The translations under genes and the position numbers were made by a program. Positions 33,533 through 41,961 of a stretch of 64,000 bases of DNA are shown in pieces (the stretch's first letter is position 1; the number at the start of each line of letters is the position of its first letter). The notes below the pieces were generated by a model. That model did not search any database. It was given only the letters and a program-made list of their open reading frames with translations, and was not told the DNA's origin. The DNA comes from JACVRM01 sp046262315 (GTDB lineage: Bacteria > Actinomycetota > Thermoleophilia > Gaiellales > Gaiellaceae): positions 1 to 64,000 of the forward strand of contig JBHEMZ010000132.1 of NCBI GenBank assembly GCA_046262315.1, given 5' to 3'.

Positions 33533-34176
33533 GTCCGCTCGTCGATGGTGCGCGGCCGCTCGCGGCGGTCGTACGGTCCCTGGTATCGCATCCCGCCACG
33601 GGGCGAGACCACGTACACGCCGGGGCGCCGGTGAACCTTTCCGCAGGCGCCCTCGGGGAGGGCCACCCGAGCGTCCCCGGCCGGCGTCCAGCCGAGGGCG
33701 ATCGACTGCGGCGCGTCTTGCCAGCGCCGCTGTCCGGTGACTGCGCGCGGGTGGCCTCCGCGCGCGTCGACGAAGAACGCGATCGGCACCTTGCACTCGG
33801 CCGGCCACTGAGCGAGCAGCGTGCGGCCGTTCGGCGAGAGTCGAGCCCAGCTCCAGTGGCCGACCACCACGCCCCTGTGCGACGTTCCGGCCGGCTCCGC
33901 GACCGGCAGGATCCGCCAGGAGTCGCCCGTTTCGACGTAGAACGCGCCCGGGTCACCGACGGCGGGCGTCCGGCACAGGTGGATGCTCCCGCGCGCCCGT
34001 CGGCCTGCAGCGAGGCAGGTGCGCGAGGGATCGCGGCTCGAAGACGCAGAAGCGCGCTTCACCACCTGGCCTTCGACCTCGGATGCTGACTCGGTCCCGA
34101 TCGCGAAGAGGGCACACGCGGCGATTCCACCCAGCACGAAGACCGCGAGCGCGACGGCGAGGACCTTGGTCGTCAC
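33529..34176 (-). CDS. Predicted lipoprotein or membrane-anchored protein of unknown function
   Basis: 215 aa from GTG 34176. The N-terminus (MTTKVLAVALAVFVLGGIAACALFAIG) is a signal sequence with a possible lipobox IAAC (Cys21), or a single membrane anchor. The rest is a soluble beta-rich region with repeated WSWARLSPNGRTLLAQW / CKVPIAFFVDARGG segments resembling beta-propeller blades, and four further Cys that may pair. No named family is recognised. It is coupled by GTGA to the Nif3-like gene. Confidence 0.65.
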   Translation of the reverse strand: MTTKVLAVALAVFVLGGIAACALFAIGTESASEVEGQVVKRASASSSRDPSRTCLAAGRRARGSIHLCRTPAVGDPGAFYVETGDSWRILPVAEPAGTSHRGVVVGHWSWARLSPNGRTLLAQWPAECKVPIAFFVDARGGHPRAVTGQRRWQDAPQSIALGWTPAGDARVALPEGACGKVHRRPGVYVVSPRGGMRYQGPYDRRERPRTIDERT

Positions 34177-34209
34177 TGCAGCGATTATGCGGCGCTCCGC
34201 CGCTTCACG

Positions 34210-36534
34210 CTACGCCTTGAGCGCTCGCAGGGCCCGATCGAGCCGCTGCGGCGTCTTCAGCACGCCCTCGAAGAGGTCGCCGTGCTGCCCGACGCGTGGG
34301 AGCACCGCATCCATCGTGAACGACGCCGGGTCGAGCCGCTCGTCCACTTCCTCCCAGCGCAGCGGGGTCGACACCGGTGCCCCCTCTCGCGGCCGCACCG
34401 AGTACGGGTAGGCGATCGTCTTGCCCTCGCCGTTCTGGTTCGAGTCGATCAACACGCCGCGCCGCTTCGACTTCGACCACTCGTTCGTCACGAGCCCGCG
34501 ATGCGTCCGTGCCAGCGCCCGCGCCACGATCTCCGCGAACATGCGCGTGTCCTCGTACGTGTAGCGACGCGCGACGGGGATGAGCACGTGGATACCGTCC
34601 GAGCCCGAGGTCTTCACGAAGCATTCGAGGTCGAGGACGTCCATCACCTGCTTGACGAGAAGCGCCACCTCAACCGTCTCGCGGAAGCCGACGTCCGGCG
34701 AGGGATCGAGGTCGAAGAGCACGAAGTCGGGACGGTCGGGCTTGTCGATCCGCGAGTACCAGGCGTTGAGGTCGATGCACCCCATGTTCACCATCCAGAG
34801 CAGCGCGAGCTCGTCGTTGACGAGTGGCGCCTGGATCGATCGCGTGCGCCGCGGACGCTCACGGGTCGTGGCCATGACCGGCACGGTCTTGATCCACTCG
34901 GGCATCCCTTTCGGCGCATCTTTCTGGAAGAAGAACTGGCCCTGCCAGCCGTCCGGGTAGCGCTTCATCGTGAACGGCCGGTCGCGCAGATGCGGGAGCG
35001 CGGCGGGAGCGACGGCCCGGTAGTACGCGAGCAGCTCGCCCTTCGTGATCCCCTCGTCGGGCCAGAAGACCTTGTCCAGGTTCGACAGCTTGAGCACTCG
35101 GTTCCCCTTGCGGATCTCCTCGTCGATCGGGAGCTCCTGGCGGACCTCGCGCGGCGACTTGTCCTCGCGCAGGCCCTTGTAGGACGGCTGGCGCAGATGG
35201 CCATCGTGCGTCCACTCGCTGAACTCGACCTCGGCGACGAGGCGCGGCTCGACCCAGATGACGTCGCCCTTGCGAACGCGGGGCATCTTGGGCTGGACGG
35301 CGAACGGCGGATCCGGGCGCTCGAGGGGCTTCAGCAGCCCCAGCAAGCGGTCGATCTCCGTGTCGTTGAAGCCCGTGCCGACGTTGCCGACGAAGTGCAG
35401 CTCGCCGCCGCGGTAGACGCCGAGCACGAGCGACCCGAACACGGAGGAGCGACGCCCCTGACCTTTCGTGTAGCCGCAGACGACGAACTCCTGGCGGCCG
35501 TGGGTCTTGATCTTCAGCCAATCGTGAGAGCGTTTGCCCGGCACGTAGCGGGAGTCGGCGCGCTTGGCGACAATGCCCTCGAGCCCCTGAGCGCCGACGG
35601 CCTGAAGCAGGCCTTCGCCATCGTCGAAGGTCTCCGACAGCTTGATCACTGCGTTCCGACGGTCGAGCAGCGGCTCGAGCAGGCGGCGGCGCTCGTTGAA
35701 CGACAGGTCGATCACGGATCGTCCCTCGAGTTCGAGCAAGTCGAAGACGTAGAAGGCGATGGGCGTCCCCGATTTACCCTGCTGCATGGCCGAGAAGCTG
35801 GCGCGGCCCTGTTCGTCGAGCGCACAGACCTCGCCGTCTAGTACGCAATCCGGCGTGCGGAGCGCGCGCGGCAGCTCCCTGGCAACCCGCTCGAAGCGCG
35901 CGGTGAGGTCGTTGCCGCGGCGGCTGCGCAGGGTGGCGCCCTGGCCTGCAACAAGGGTCGCCAGGGCGCGATAGCCGTCGAACTTGACCTCGAAGAGCCA
36001 GTCGCCCCGCTGGGGCACGTCCGCGGCGAGCGTGGCGAACATGGGAACGTACTCGGTGCGGACGGCCTCCTGCCCGTCCCGCTTGCGGATCAGCAGCCAG
36101 TTCTTCGGGTCGCCGTCGAGCTTGGCCGGCACCACCGCCCACGTCCCCTCGAGACGGGCGCCGTGCAGGCGCACCGTCAGCCCTCCGTCACGCTTCTCTT
36201 CGACGAGCTCGTACGTGCCGTGATCCCAGATCTCGACTGTGCCCGCACCGTACTGGCCTTTCGGAATCTCTCCCTCGAAGGTCGCGTATTCGATCGGGTG
36301 GTCCTCCACGTGGACGGCGAGCGCGCGGCCGCCCGGCTCGAGTGGGATGCCCTTCGGCACCGCCCAGCTGACGAGTGCGCCGCTTCGCTCGAGCCGGAAG
36401 TCGTAGTGCAGGCGCCGAGCGTCGTGGCGCTGCACCACGAAGATCGGCTGCCGCCGGCTCCGTCGGCGGCTAGGGGGGAAGGGCTCAGGGGTGGCTCCCG
36501 CCGAGCGCTTTCGGTGATATTCGTGCAGACTCAA
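34210..36534 (-). CDS. ligD: ATP-dependent DNA ligase D (PE-LIG-POL)
   Basis: 774 aa from a TTG start. N-terminal 3'-phosphoesterase domain (about 30-160): VVQRHDARRLHYDFRLE, HVEDHPIEYATFEGEIPKGQYGAG. Ligase domain (about 165-470): Lys184 in FEVKFDGYRAL, LDGEVCALD, EGIVAKRADSRYVPGKRSHDWLKIK. Polymerase/primase domain (about 480-774): FWPDEGITKGELLAYYRAVAPAALPHLRDRP, VLFDLDPSP with the metal Asp pair, VKTSGSDGIHVLIPV, RGVLIDSNQN. It performs bacterial non-homologous end joining with Ku. The PE-LIG-POL order is that of the Pseudomonas enzyme, not the mycobacterial POL-PE-LIG order. No ku gene is in the window. Confidence 0.95.
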   Translation of the reverse strand: MSLHEYHRKRSAGATPEPFPPSRRRSRRQPIFVVQRHDARRLHYDFRLERSGALVSWAVPKGIPLEPGGRALAVHVEDHPIEYATFEGEIPKGQYGAGTVEIWDHGTYELVEEKRDGGLTVRLHGARLEGTWAVVPAKLDGDPKNWLLIRKRDGQEAVRTEYVPMFATLAADVPQRGDWLFEVKFDGYRALATLVAGQGATLRSRRGNDLTARFERVARELPRALRTPDCVLDGEVCALDEQGRASFSAMQQGKSGTPIAFYVFDLLELEGRSVIDLSFNERRRLLEPLLDRRNAVIKLSETFDDGEGLLQAVGAQGLEGIVAKRADSRYVPGKRSHDWLKIKTHGRQEFVVCGYTKGQGRRSSVFGSLVLGVYRGGELHFVGNVGTGFNDTEIDRLLGLLKPLERPDPPFAVQPKMPRVRKGDVIWVEPRLVAEVEFSEWTHDGHLRQPSYKGLREDKSPREVRQELPIDEEIRKGNRVLKLSNLDKVFWPDEGITKGELLAYYRAVAPAALPHLRDRPFTMKRYPDGWQGQFFFQKDAPKGMPEWIKTVPVMATTRERPRRTRSIQAPLVNDELALLWMVNMGCIDLNAWYSRIDKPDRPDFVLFDLDPSPDVGFRETVEVALLVKQVMDVLDLECFVKTSGSDGIHVLIPVARRYTYEDTRMFAEIVARALARTHRGLVTNEWSKSKRRGVLIDSNQNGEGKTIAYPYSVRPREGAPVSTPLRWEEVDERLDPASFTMDAVLPRVGQHGDLFEGVLKTPQRLDRALRALKA

Positions 36535-36609
36535 GCAGTTTTCCTAGGATTCGGCACTGCCGGCCGGGGGATAAGGCTGTGGACGGTGTGGATAACTTCC
36601 TCGGGCTTT

Positions 36610-37587
36610 TCAGGCGCGGGGAGCGTCGATCACGGTCGCGGCGGCTGCCAGCTCCTCCGTGAAGACGCCCATGCGGCGGAACCGCCGGCGCCGTGCCCGC
36701 CGAAGCTCGTCTCCGGAGACTCCCTCTAGCTCGCCGAGGGCGGCGGAAAGCGCTTCGGCGAGCAGGCGGGCCGCTTCGTCGTGGTCGGTCTGCGCACCGC
36801 CCTCCGGCTCGGAAACGATCGCGTCGATCACGCCGAGCTCGAGGCAGTGAACGGCGTCGGGACGCAGGGCCGCAGCTGCCTTGCGCGCCTCACCCGCGTC
36901 ACGCCAGAGGATGGCCGCGCAACCCTCGGGCGTGATCACTGTGTAGAGCGCATTCTCCTGCATCAGCACGCGGTCTGCGAGCGCGAGCGCGATCGCGCCG
37001 CCGGAGCCGCCCTCGCCGATGATGCAGCTCACGACGGGAACGCCGACGCGCGCGAGGAGCGCCTGCGAGCCCGCGATCGCGCCGCCCTGGCCGTGCTGCT
37101 CGGCCGCGACGCCGGGGTACGCGCCGGGCGTGTCTACGAGGCAGATGAGCGGAAAGCCGTGCCGGCCGGCCAGCGTCATCGCCCGCATCGCCTTCCGGTA
37201 TCCCTCGGGATACGGCATGCCGAAGTTGCGCTCGACTCGCTCCGCGGCGTCCCGTCCCTTCTGCTGGCCAAGGAGCACGACCGTGCGCCCGTCGAAGCGG
37301 GCGAGCCCGGCCACGACCGCCTGATCGTCGGCTCGAGCCCGGTCGCCGCGCAGCTCGACGAAATCCTCGCAGATTCTGTCGACGTAGTCGAGCGTGTACG
37401 GCCGCTGCTCATGCCGCGCGAGCTCCACGGTACGCCAGGCCTCCTCGTCGGTCGGCCGCGTGGCGATGCGGTCGAGCTGCCGCTGGAGCCGGGCAAGCTC
37501 GCCGGAGAGCCGCGTGCCCCCGAGTAGCCGCAGCGAGCGCAGGCGGCTCAGCCGCTCGCGCAGGCGGATCTCATCCTCAGCGGCCAT
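36610..37587 (-). CDS. accA: Acetyl-CoA carboxylase carboxyltransferase, alpha subunit
   Basis: 325 aa from ATG 37587. RPYTLDYVDRICEDFVELRGDRARADDQAVVAGLARFDG is the AccA N-terminal signature; GQQKGRD, FGMPYPEGYRKAMRAM, LVDTPGAYPGVAAEQHGQGGAIA and IGEGGSGGAIALALADRVLMQENALYTVITPEGCAAILW follow in order. With AccD it transfers carboxyl from carboxybiotin to acetyl-CoA, giving malonyl-CoA for the fab operon 6 kb away. The start lies 11 nt inside accD. Confidence 0.95.
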   Translation of the reverse strand: MAAEDEIRLRERLSRLRSLRLLGGTRLSGELARLQRQLDRIATRPTDEEAWRTVELARHEQRPYTLDYVDRICEDFVELRGDRARADDQAVVAGLARFDGRTVVLLGQQKGRDAAERVERNFGMPYPEGYRKAMRAMTLAGRHGFPLICLVDTPGAYPGVAAEQHGQGGAIAGSQALLARVGVPVVSCIIGEGGSGGAIALALADRVLMQENALYTVITPEGCAAILWRDAGEARKAAAALRPDAVHCLELGVIDAIVSEPEGGAQTDHDEAARLLAEALSAALGELEGVSGDELRRARRRRFRRMGVFTEELAAAATVIDAPRA

Positions 37588-38419
37588 TCGAGAACAGCCC
37601 GAGCACGCGGGTTACGTAGTCGCGGAGCTCGGGCCGCGGGACGATCGCGTCGAGGTGGCCGTAGCGGATGTTGGACTCGGCAAGGCCGAAATCGTCGGGC
37701 AGCTTCTCCTTCGTCGTCTGCTGGACGACGCGCGGACCCGTGAAGGCGAGCAGCGCGCCGGGCTCGGCCACGGTCACGTCGCCGAGCGTGGCGAAGCTGG
37801 CAAGCACGCCGGCCGTCGTGGGGTGTGCCATGACCGTCACGAGCGCGCCACCGGCATCGTGGAGATCGGCCACCGCGCACACCGTCTTCGGCAGTTGCAT
37901 CAGCGACAGGATGCCCTCCTGCATGCGCGCGCCGCCCGAGGCCGTGACGGCAATGACCGGAACGCCTCGCTCGGCGGCGCTCTCGCACGCGCGCGTGAAC
38001 TTCTCGCCCACGACGCTGCCCATCGAGCCGCCCATGAAGGCGAAGTCCATCACCGCCATCTCGCAGGCCCGCCCGCCGACCACACCGCGGCCGATCACCA
38101 TCGCGTCGCCGAGCCCCGTAGCGAGCTCGGCCTCGGCAAGACGCTCCGTGTACGGGCGCAGGTCGAAGAAGTCGAGCGGGTCGCGCGAGCGCAGCTCGGC
38201 CGCCTCTTCGGCGAAGCTGCCCTCGTCGACGAGTTGCTCGATGCGGGCGCGGGCCCGGACGGGAAAGTGGTGCCCGCACTGCGGGCAGACACGAAGCTGG
38301 GCGTCAAGCTCGTCGTCACGGTAGTGGGAGCCGCACGAGGGGCACGTGTTCGGATGCTTCTTGCTTTCGTCGGGCTCCGGCGCGTGCCTGTGCTCGATCG
38401 AGACGTCGATCCGGGCCAA
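37577..38419 (-). CDS. accD: Acetyl-CoA carboxylase carboxyltransferase, beta subunit
   Basis: 280 aa from TTG 38419. An N-terminal four-cysteine zinc ribbon (CPSCGSHYRDDELDAQLRVCPQCGHHF) is followed by the crotonase-fold carboxyltransferase domain: RSRDPLDFFDLRPYTERL, AVMDFAFMGGSMGSVVGEKFTRA, VTASGGARMQEGILSLMQLPKT, HPTTAGVLASFATLGD and GPRVVQQTTKEKLPDDF. The zinc ribbon contacts accBC and mRNA in E. coli. It is followed by accA in the same operon. Confidence 0.95.
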   Translation of the reverse strand: MARIDVSIEHRHAPEPDESKKHPNTCPSCGSHYRDDELDAQLRVCPQCGHHFPVRARARIEQLVDEGSFAEEAAELRSRDPLDFFDLRPYTERLAEAELATGLGDAMVIGRGVVGGRACEMAVMDFAFMGGSMGSVVGEKFTRACESAAERGVPVIAVTASGGARMQEGILSLMQLPKTVCAVADLHDAGGALVTVMAHPTTAGVLASFATLGDVTVAEPGALLAFTGPRVVQQTTKEKLPDDFGLAESNIRYGHLDAIVPRPELRDYVTRVLGLFSNGR

Positions 38420-38431
38420 GGGCTTCGGAGT

Positions 38432-39220
38432 TTACGCACGGCGAGTCATAGACCGAGCGCGGCCGCGAGCCGGGTGACGGGCTCGACGTTTCGGGGATCG
38501 GGCAGAAGACCCGAGAAGCCCGCGCCCACCAGGCACCGCCGCGGTCGTGTCTCGCAGCAACCGCTCCGCGTCCTCGAGTAGCAAGCCGCCCGGCTCGGGC
38601 ATGAACGGGACCACCTCGCATGCCTCTAGCCCGTCGCAGTCGATCGCGACGTAGACAGCTTCGGATCCGGCGAGCGCCTTGGACAGACGGTCCGCTCCCA
38701 GGTGGAGGCCCGACCGCTCGATGAACTCCTCCTCCGGTGGGTCGAGCCGGCGCGTGCCGACCAGGGCTACGTCCTCGGCTCGCACCGTGCCGCCGTCGAC
38801 CAGCATCCGCAGCGGCATGCCCCAGACGTTGCCGGAGGGCGACGTCTCAGGCGTGTTGAGGTCTCCGTGTGCGTCGATCCAGACGACGGCGACGCGGCCG
38901 TGCCTCGCGACCAGGCCCTCGACGGCGCCAACGTGCACGCAGCAGCAGCCGCCGAGCACGAGCGGGCGCTCCGGTAGCTGTGCAGCCAGGGCGAGCGACT
39001 GCTCGGGGAGCGCAGACTCGTCGACGACCGCCGTCTCGGGATAGGGGAGCGGCAGCGATGCGGCCTCTGCCATCGCCTCCCCGCCTGTGCCCCAGGCCCG
39101 CGGCACGCGTACGAGACCCGCGCCGAACACGCGCCCGCACGCGTGGCACTCGTACTCAGGCCCGAGTGCGACCGCCGTCAGCGTGTGGCAGTCTGGACAG
39201 CGCGCGCGAAGCCCGCTCAG
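38432..39220 (-). CDS. Arginase/agmatinase-fold protein with N-terminal zinc ribbon; probable CTG start and a 3' frameshift
   Basis: CTG 39220 overlaps the preceding stop (CTGA), is preceded by GGGAG, and gives MSGLRARCPDCHTLTAV...CHAC, a four-Cys ribbon. No ATG, GTG or TTG is in frame until GTG 39130, past the ribbon; an ATG at 39271 would put 51 nt inside the GNAT gene. The ureohydrolase part follows: VLGGCCCVHVGAVEGLVARHG, VVWIDAHGDLNTPETSPSGNVWGMPLRML and VYVAIDCDGLEACEVVPFMPEPGG, with DAHGD and DCDGL as the manganese ligands. An extra base near 38531 throws off the end: one frame over reads VGAGFSGLLPDPRNVEPVTRLAAALGL with a stop at 38446. The substrate is unknown; the GG-CCC stretch is unusual for true arginases. 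Confidence 0.75.
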   Translation of the reverse strand: MSGLRARCPDCHTLTAVALGPEYECHACGRVFGAGLVRVPRAWGTGGEAMAEAASLPLPYPETAVVDESALPEQSLALAAQLPERPLVLGGCCCVHVGAVEGLVARHGRVAVVWIDAHGDLNTPETSPSGNVWGMPLRMLVDGGTVRAEDVALVGTRRLDPPEEEFIERSGLHLGADRLSKALAGSEAVYVAIDCDGLEACEVVPFMPEPGGLLLEDAERLLRDTTAAVPGGRGLLGSSARSPKRRARHPARGRARSMTRRA

Positions 39221-40128
39221 AGCGTCAGCTCCCAGGTGTCGCTGAGACGCTCGACGTGCATGCCGGCGCATTCGTAGAGCCGCACGGCGCCGGTCGTGTT
39301 CTCGGCGTCGACACCGAGACCGACACGCGTCGCCCCGCGCCGCGCGAACTCTGCGAAGGCGTGGCGGAGCAGCGCGAGCGCGAGGCCCCGGCGCCGCCAC
39401 CGCCGCCGGACGCCGAGCGTCTGCACCCAGCCGAAGCGCGGGTCGCCGGAGTGGTGCCAGTCGCAGAGCCCGACGCCGGCAACCTCGCCCCCGTCCTCGG
39501 CCAGGAACCACAGCTCGGGATCGAAGCGGGGGCTCTCGAGCTGCCGGTGGCGCCACTGCGCACGGCCCTCGGGTGTCGGAGGCTGATGATCCCAGTGATC
39601 CGCAAACGCCTCGTTCGTCACGGCCCAGACCACCTCTTCGTCTTCCGGCCGAAACGTCCGCACGCAGATCCCTTCCGGCCAGACCGGCGCGGCAACGTCC
39701 CGGAGATCGTCGATCCGCATCTCGAAGGAGTGGCGCACGACCCGGAATCCAGCCCGCTCGTAGGCTGCAGAGCAGGCCTCGTCCCGCTCGGGCGCGTAGC
39801 CGCGCACGATCGCTTCCGGGGCCGCGTGAGCGCGCGCGTGCTCCACGGCGGCCTTGGCGGCCGCATCGGCGGCTTCGGCATCGAGCGGACGCGCGTCGAC
39901 GTGGAAGCGGGTGCCGTCCTCGTGGTCGTCGGCAACGTCGAGGTAGGCAACCGGACAGCCGTCGCGCTCGACCACTCTCATCCAGATGTTCTTCATGGTG
40001 AACCAGTGGCAGACCTCGTCGACGCTCAGGTCGGCCTCGCCGTGGATAGCCCGCGAGTGCGCGTTCAGGAGCTCGGCGAGCGCGGCGGCCTCACCGGCGT
40101 CCGGCTCTCTGATGCTGACCGGACTCAA
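39217..40128 (-). CDS. Tandem double-GNAT acetyltransferase (paralogue 1)
   Basis: 303 aa from TTG 40128, overlapping the stop of paralogue 2 (TTGA). The N-terminal GNAT-like half (ISI-REPDAGEAAALAELLNAHSRA to FRVVRHSFEMRI) is followed by a C-terminal GNAT with GWVQTLGVRRRWRRRGLALALLRHAFAEFARRG (acetyl-CoA loop RRRGLA) and VGLGVDAENTTGAVRLYECAGM. The two-domain plan and the VDAENTTGA-LYE ending resemble mycothiol synthase (MshD), but the match is only at superfamily level. Last GNAT of a three-gene tandem array. Confidence 0.85.
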   Translation of the reverse strand: MSPVSIREPDAGEAAALAELLNAHSRAIHGEADLSVDEVCHWFTMKNIWMRVVERDGCPVAYLDVADDHEDGTRFHVDARPLDAEAADAAAKAAVEHARAHAAPEAIVRGYAPERDEACSAAYERAGFRVVRHSFEMRIDDLRDVAAPVWPEGICVRTFRPEDEEVVWAVTNEAFADHWDHQPPTPEGRAQWRHRQLESPRFDPELWFLAEDGGEVAGVGLCDWHHSGDPRFGWVQTLGVRRRWRRRGLALALLRHAFAEFARRGATRVGLGVDAENTTGAVRLYECAGMHVERLSDTWELTL

Positions 40129-41054
40129 AGCGCCTTCTCCCAGGTATCGAACCGGCGGACGACGCGCATGCCGGCCCGCTCGTACAGGCCGAGCGCCCCC
40201 GTGGTGTTCTCCGCGTCGACGCTCAGGCCCGCGCGCTTGCGTCCGCGGCTGTGCAGCTCGACGAACGAGTGCTGGAGTAGCGCCGAGGCCAGGCCGCGCC
40301 GACGCCACGGACGGCGCACGCCAAGCACCCCGACCCACCCCAGGTCCGGATCCCCCGCCTCCTGTGGCTGACAGAGAGAGAAGCCCGCGATCTCCTCACC
40401 GCAGTAGGCGAGGAACCAGAGCGCCGGATCGAAGTTCCCACCGGTCATCCAGTGGCGCCACGCCTCGAAAGATATGCGTGCGAAGCCCCAGTGGTCGGCG
40501 AAGGCCTCCTCGTCCGCCTCGAAGACTCGCTCGAGGTCCCGCTCCACGTCCAGGGGGCGAAGCTCGAATCCTTCCGGCCACGCCGGCGGCTGCGGCGCGT
40601 CGAGTTCGACCTGCATGCGGAAGACATGGCGTACGAGCCGGTAGCCCCAGCGCCCGTAGAGCTTCGCGGCCCGCTCGTCCTTCCCGGCGCATTGCGCGTG
40701 CACGAGCGAGCCCGGTCCGCCGAGCTCGTGCGCCCGCGCGTCCGCCGCGTCCATGAGCGCTTCGCCGATCTCCGTCGTGCCGTGCAGCGGATGGAGAACG
40801 ACCCGAAGCCACAGGATCGCGTGATCCTCGGCAATGTCGACCACGGAGCCCAGGCCCGCGAGCGTGCCGTCCGCGAGCTCGGCGACGCGGAAGTCGTGCT
40901 CCGGCGCGACCGAAGGGCCGCTGAACCACTTCCGCACCTCATCCGGCTCGACGGCATCCACCCCGTGGAGCGCGCGGGCGAGCTCGTTGACGAGCGCCGC
41001 GATTGCCTCCACCTCGTCGGCGCGCGGCGCGCGCAGGGTGAAATCAGGCGCCAC
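40125..41054 (-). CDS. Tandem double-GNAT acetyltransferase (paralogue 2)
   Basis: 309 aa from GTG 41054, with AGGAG upstream; the first 11 nt lie within paralogue 3. Two GNAT halves: FTLRAPRADEVEAIAALVNELARALHG...VVLHPLHGTTEIGEALMDAA and GWVGVLGVRRPWRRRGLASALLQHSFVELHSRG...LSVDAENTTGALGLYERAGM. Its C-terminal half is clearly the closest relative of paralogue 1 (shared LWFLA, WRRRGLA, VDAENTTGA), indicating recent duplication. Substrate unknown. Confidence 0.85.
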   Translation of the reverse strand: MAPDFTLRAPRADEVEAIAALVNELARALHGVDAVEPDEVRKWFSGPSVAPEHDFRVAELADGTLAGLGSVVDIAEDHAILWLRVVLHPLHGTTEIGEALMDAADARAHELGGPGSLVHAQCAGKDERAAKLYGRWGYRLVRHVFRMQVELDAPQPPAWPEGFELRPLDVERDLERVFEADEEAFADHWGFARISFEAWRHWMTGGNFDPALWFLAYCGEEIAGFSLCQPQEAGDPDLGWVGVLGVRRPWRRRGLASALLQHSFVELHSRGRKRAGLSVDAENTTGALGLYERAGMRVVRRFDTWEKAL

Positions 41055-41961
41055 GAATCTCCTTCTCGAAGATGGCGATGCGGTACAGGACGCGCATGCC
41101 GACGTGTTCGTAGAGCCGAGTGGCGCCTGTCGGGCTCTGCGCGTCGACGCCGAGTGCAACCCGCCGCTCCCCGCGGGCGAAGAACTCCGCGAAAGCCGTA
41201 CGCAGGAGCGCCTTCGCGATTCCCCGCCCCCGAAAACCCGGACGGACACCGAGCGTGCCGATCCAGCCCCAGTCGCCGTTTCGCTTCCAGTCGCAGAGGT
41301 TCGCGCCGGCGATCTCCTCCCCGGCGAGGGCGACCCAGTAGAGCAAAGGATCGTGGCCCGTGCGGCCGAACGTGCCCCGCGAGTACTCCTCGAAGGATCG
41401 CGGCTCGTGCAGCCAGGCGCCCACCGACCAGGCGTCCTCGAGCGCGGCGTGGACTGCACGCTCCTCGCCGGCCCGGTAGGGCCGGATCTCGATGCCGGGC
41501 AGCGCCTCCACGGAGGGCTCGGCGTCGAGGTCGATCACCATCCGCCACTGGTGCCGCACGTCCCGGTAGTCGCGGCGCGCAAAGAAGGCGTGGGTGCCCT
41601 CGTCGCTGGCGAGGGCAGCGTAGTGGAGGAGGTACGCCGGGCCGTTCTCGACCGCCTCTTCCTGCGCGCGCCGCTCGACCGTGTCGACCAACGCGGATCC
41701 GACGCCGAGCCCGCGCAGCTCAGGATGGACGTACCCGTCGGCGATCATGCGGCCGGAGGAGCGGCTCTCGAAGTCCACGTAGCCCGCGAGGCGGCCGTCA
41801 AGCTCGGCGACCCGCGCATCCCGCTCCAGGTCGAGCCCGTCCCAGTGCTCGCGCAGTTCGGCCTCGACCCAGTCGGAGTCGCCCCAGGCGGCCGCGTCGT
41901 GGGCTCGCATGAGGGCGAGGACGTCTTCGAGCTCGGTGAGCCGAGGCGGCCTGACATTCAC
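41044..41961 (-). CDS. Tandem double-GNAT acetyltransferase (paralogue 3)
   Basis: 305 aa from GTG 41961 (GTGA overlap with the HAD gene). The first GNAT half, unlike in the sister genes, keeps a good acetyl-CoA loop (GYVHPELRGLGVGSALVDTV); the second half has GWIGTLGVRPGFRGRGIAKALLRTAFAEFFARG and VALGVDAQSPTGATRLYEHVGM. It is the most diverged of the three and probably the founder. All three genes and the HAD hydrolase form one coupled operon. Confidence 0.85.
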   Translation of the reverse strand: MNVRPPRLTELEDVLALMRAHDAAAWGDSDWVEAELREHWDGLDLERDARVAELDGRLAGYVDFESRSSGRMIADGYVHPELRGLGVGSALVDTVERRAQEEAVENGPAYLLHYAALASDEGTHAFFARRDYRDVRHQWRMVIDLDAEPSVEALPGIEIRPYRAGEERAVHAALEDAWSVGAWLHEPRSFEEYSRGTFGRTGHDPLLYWVALAGEEIAGANLCDWKRNGDWGWIGTLGVRPGFRGRGIAKALLRTAFAEFFARGERRVALGVDAQSPTGATRLYEHVGMRVLYRIAIFEKEIRGA

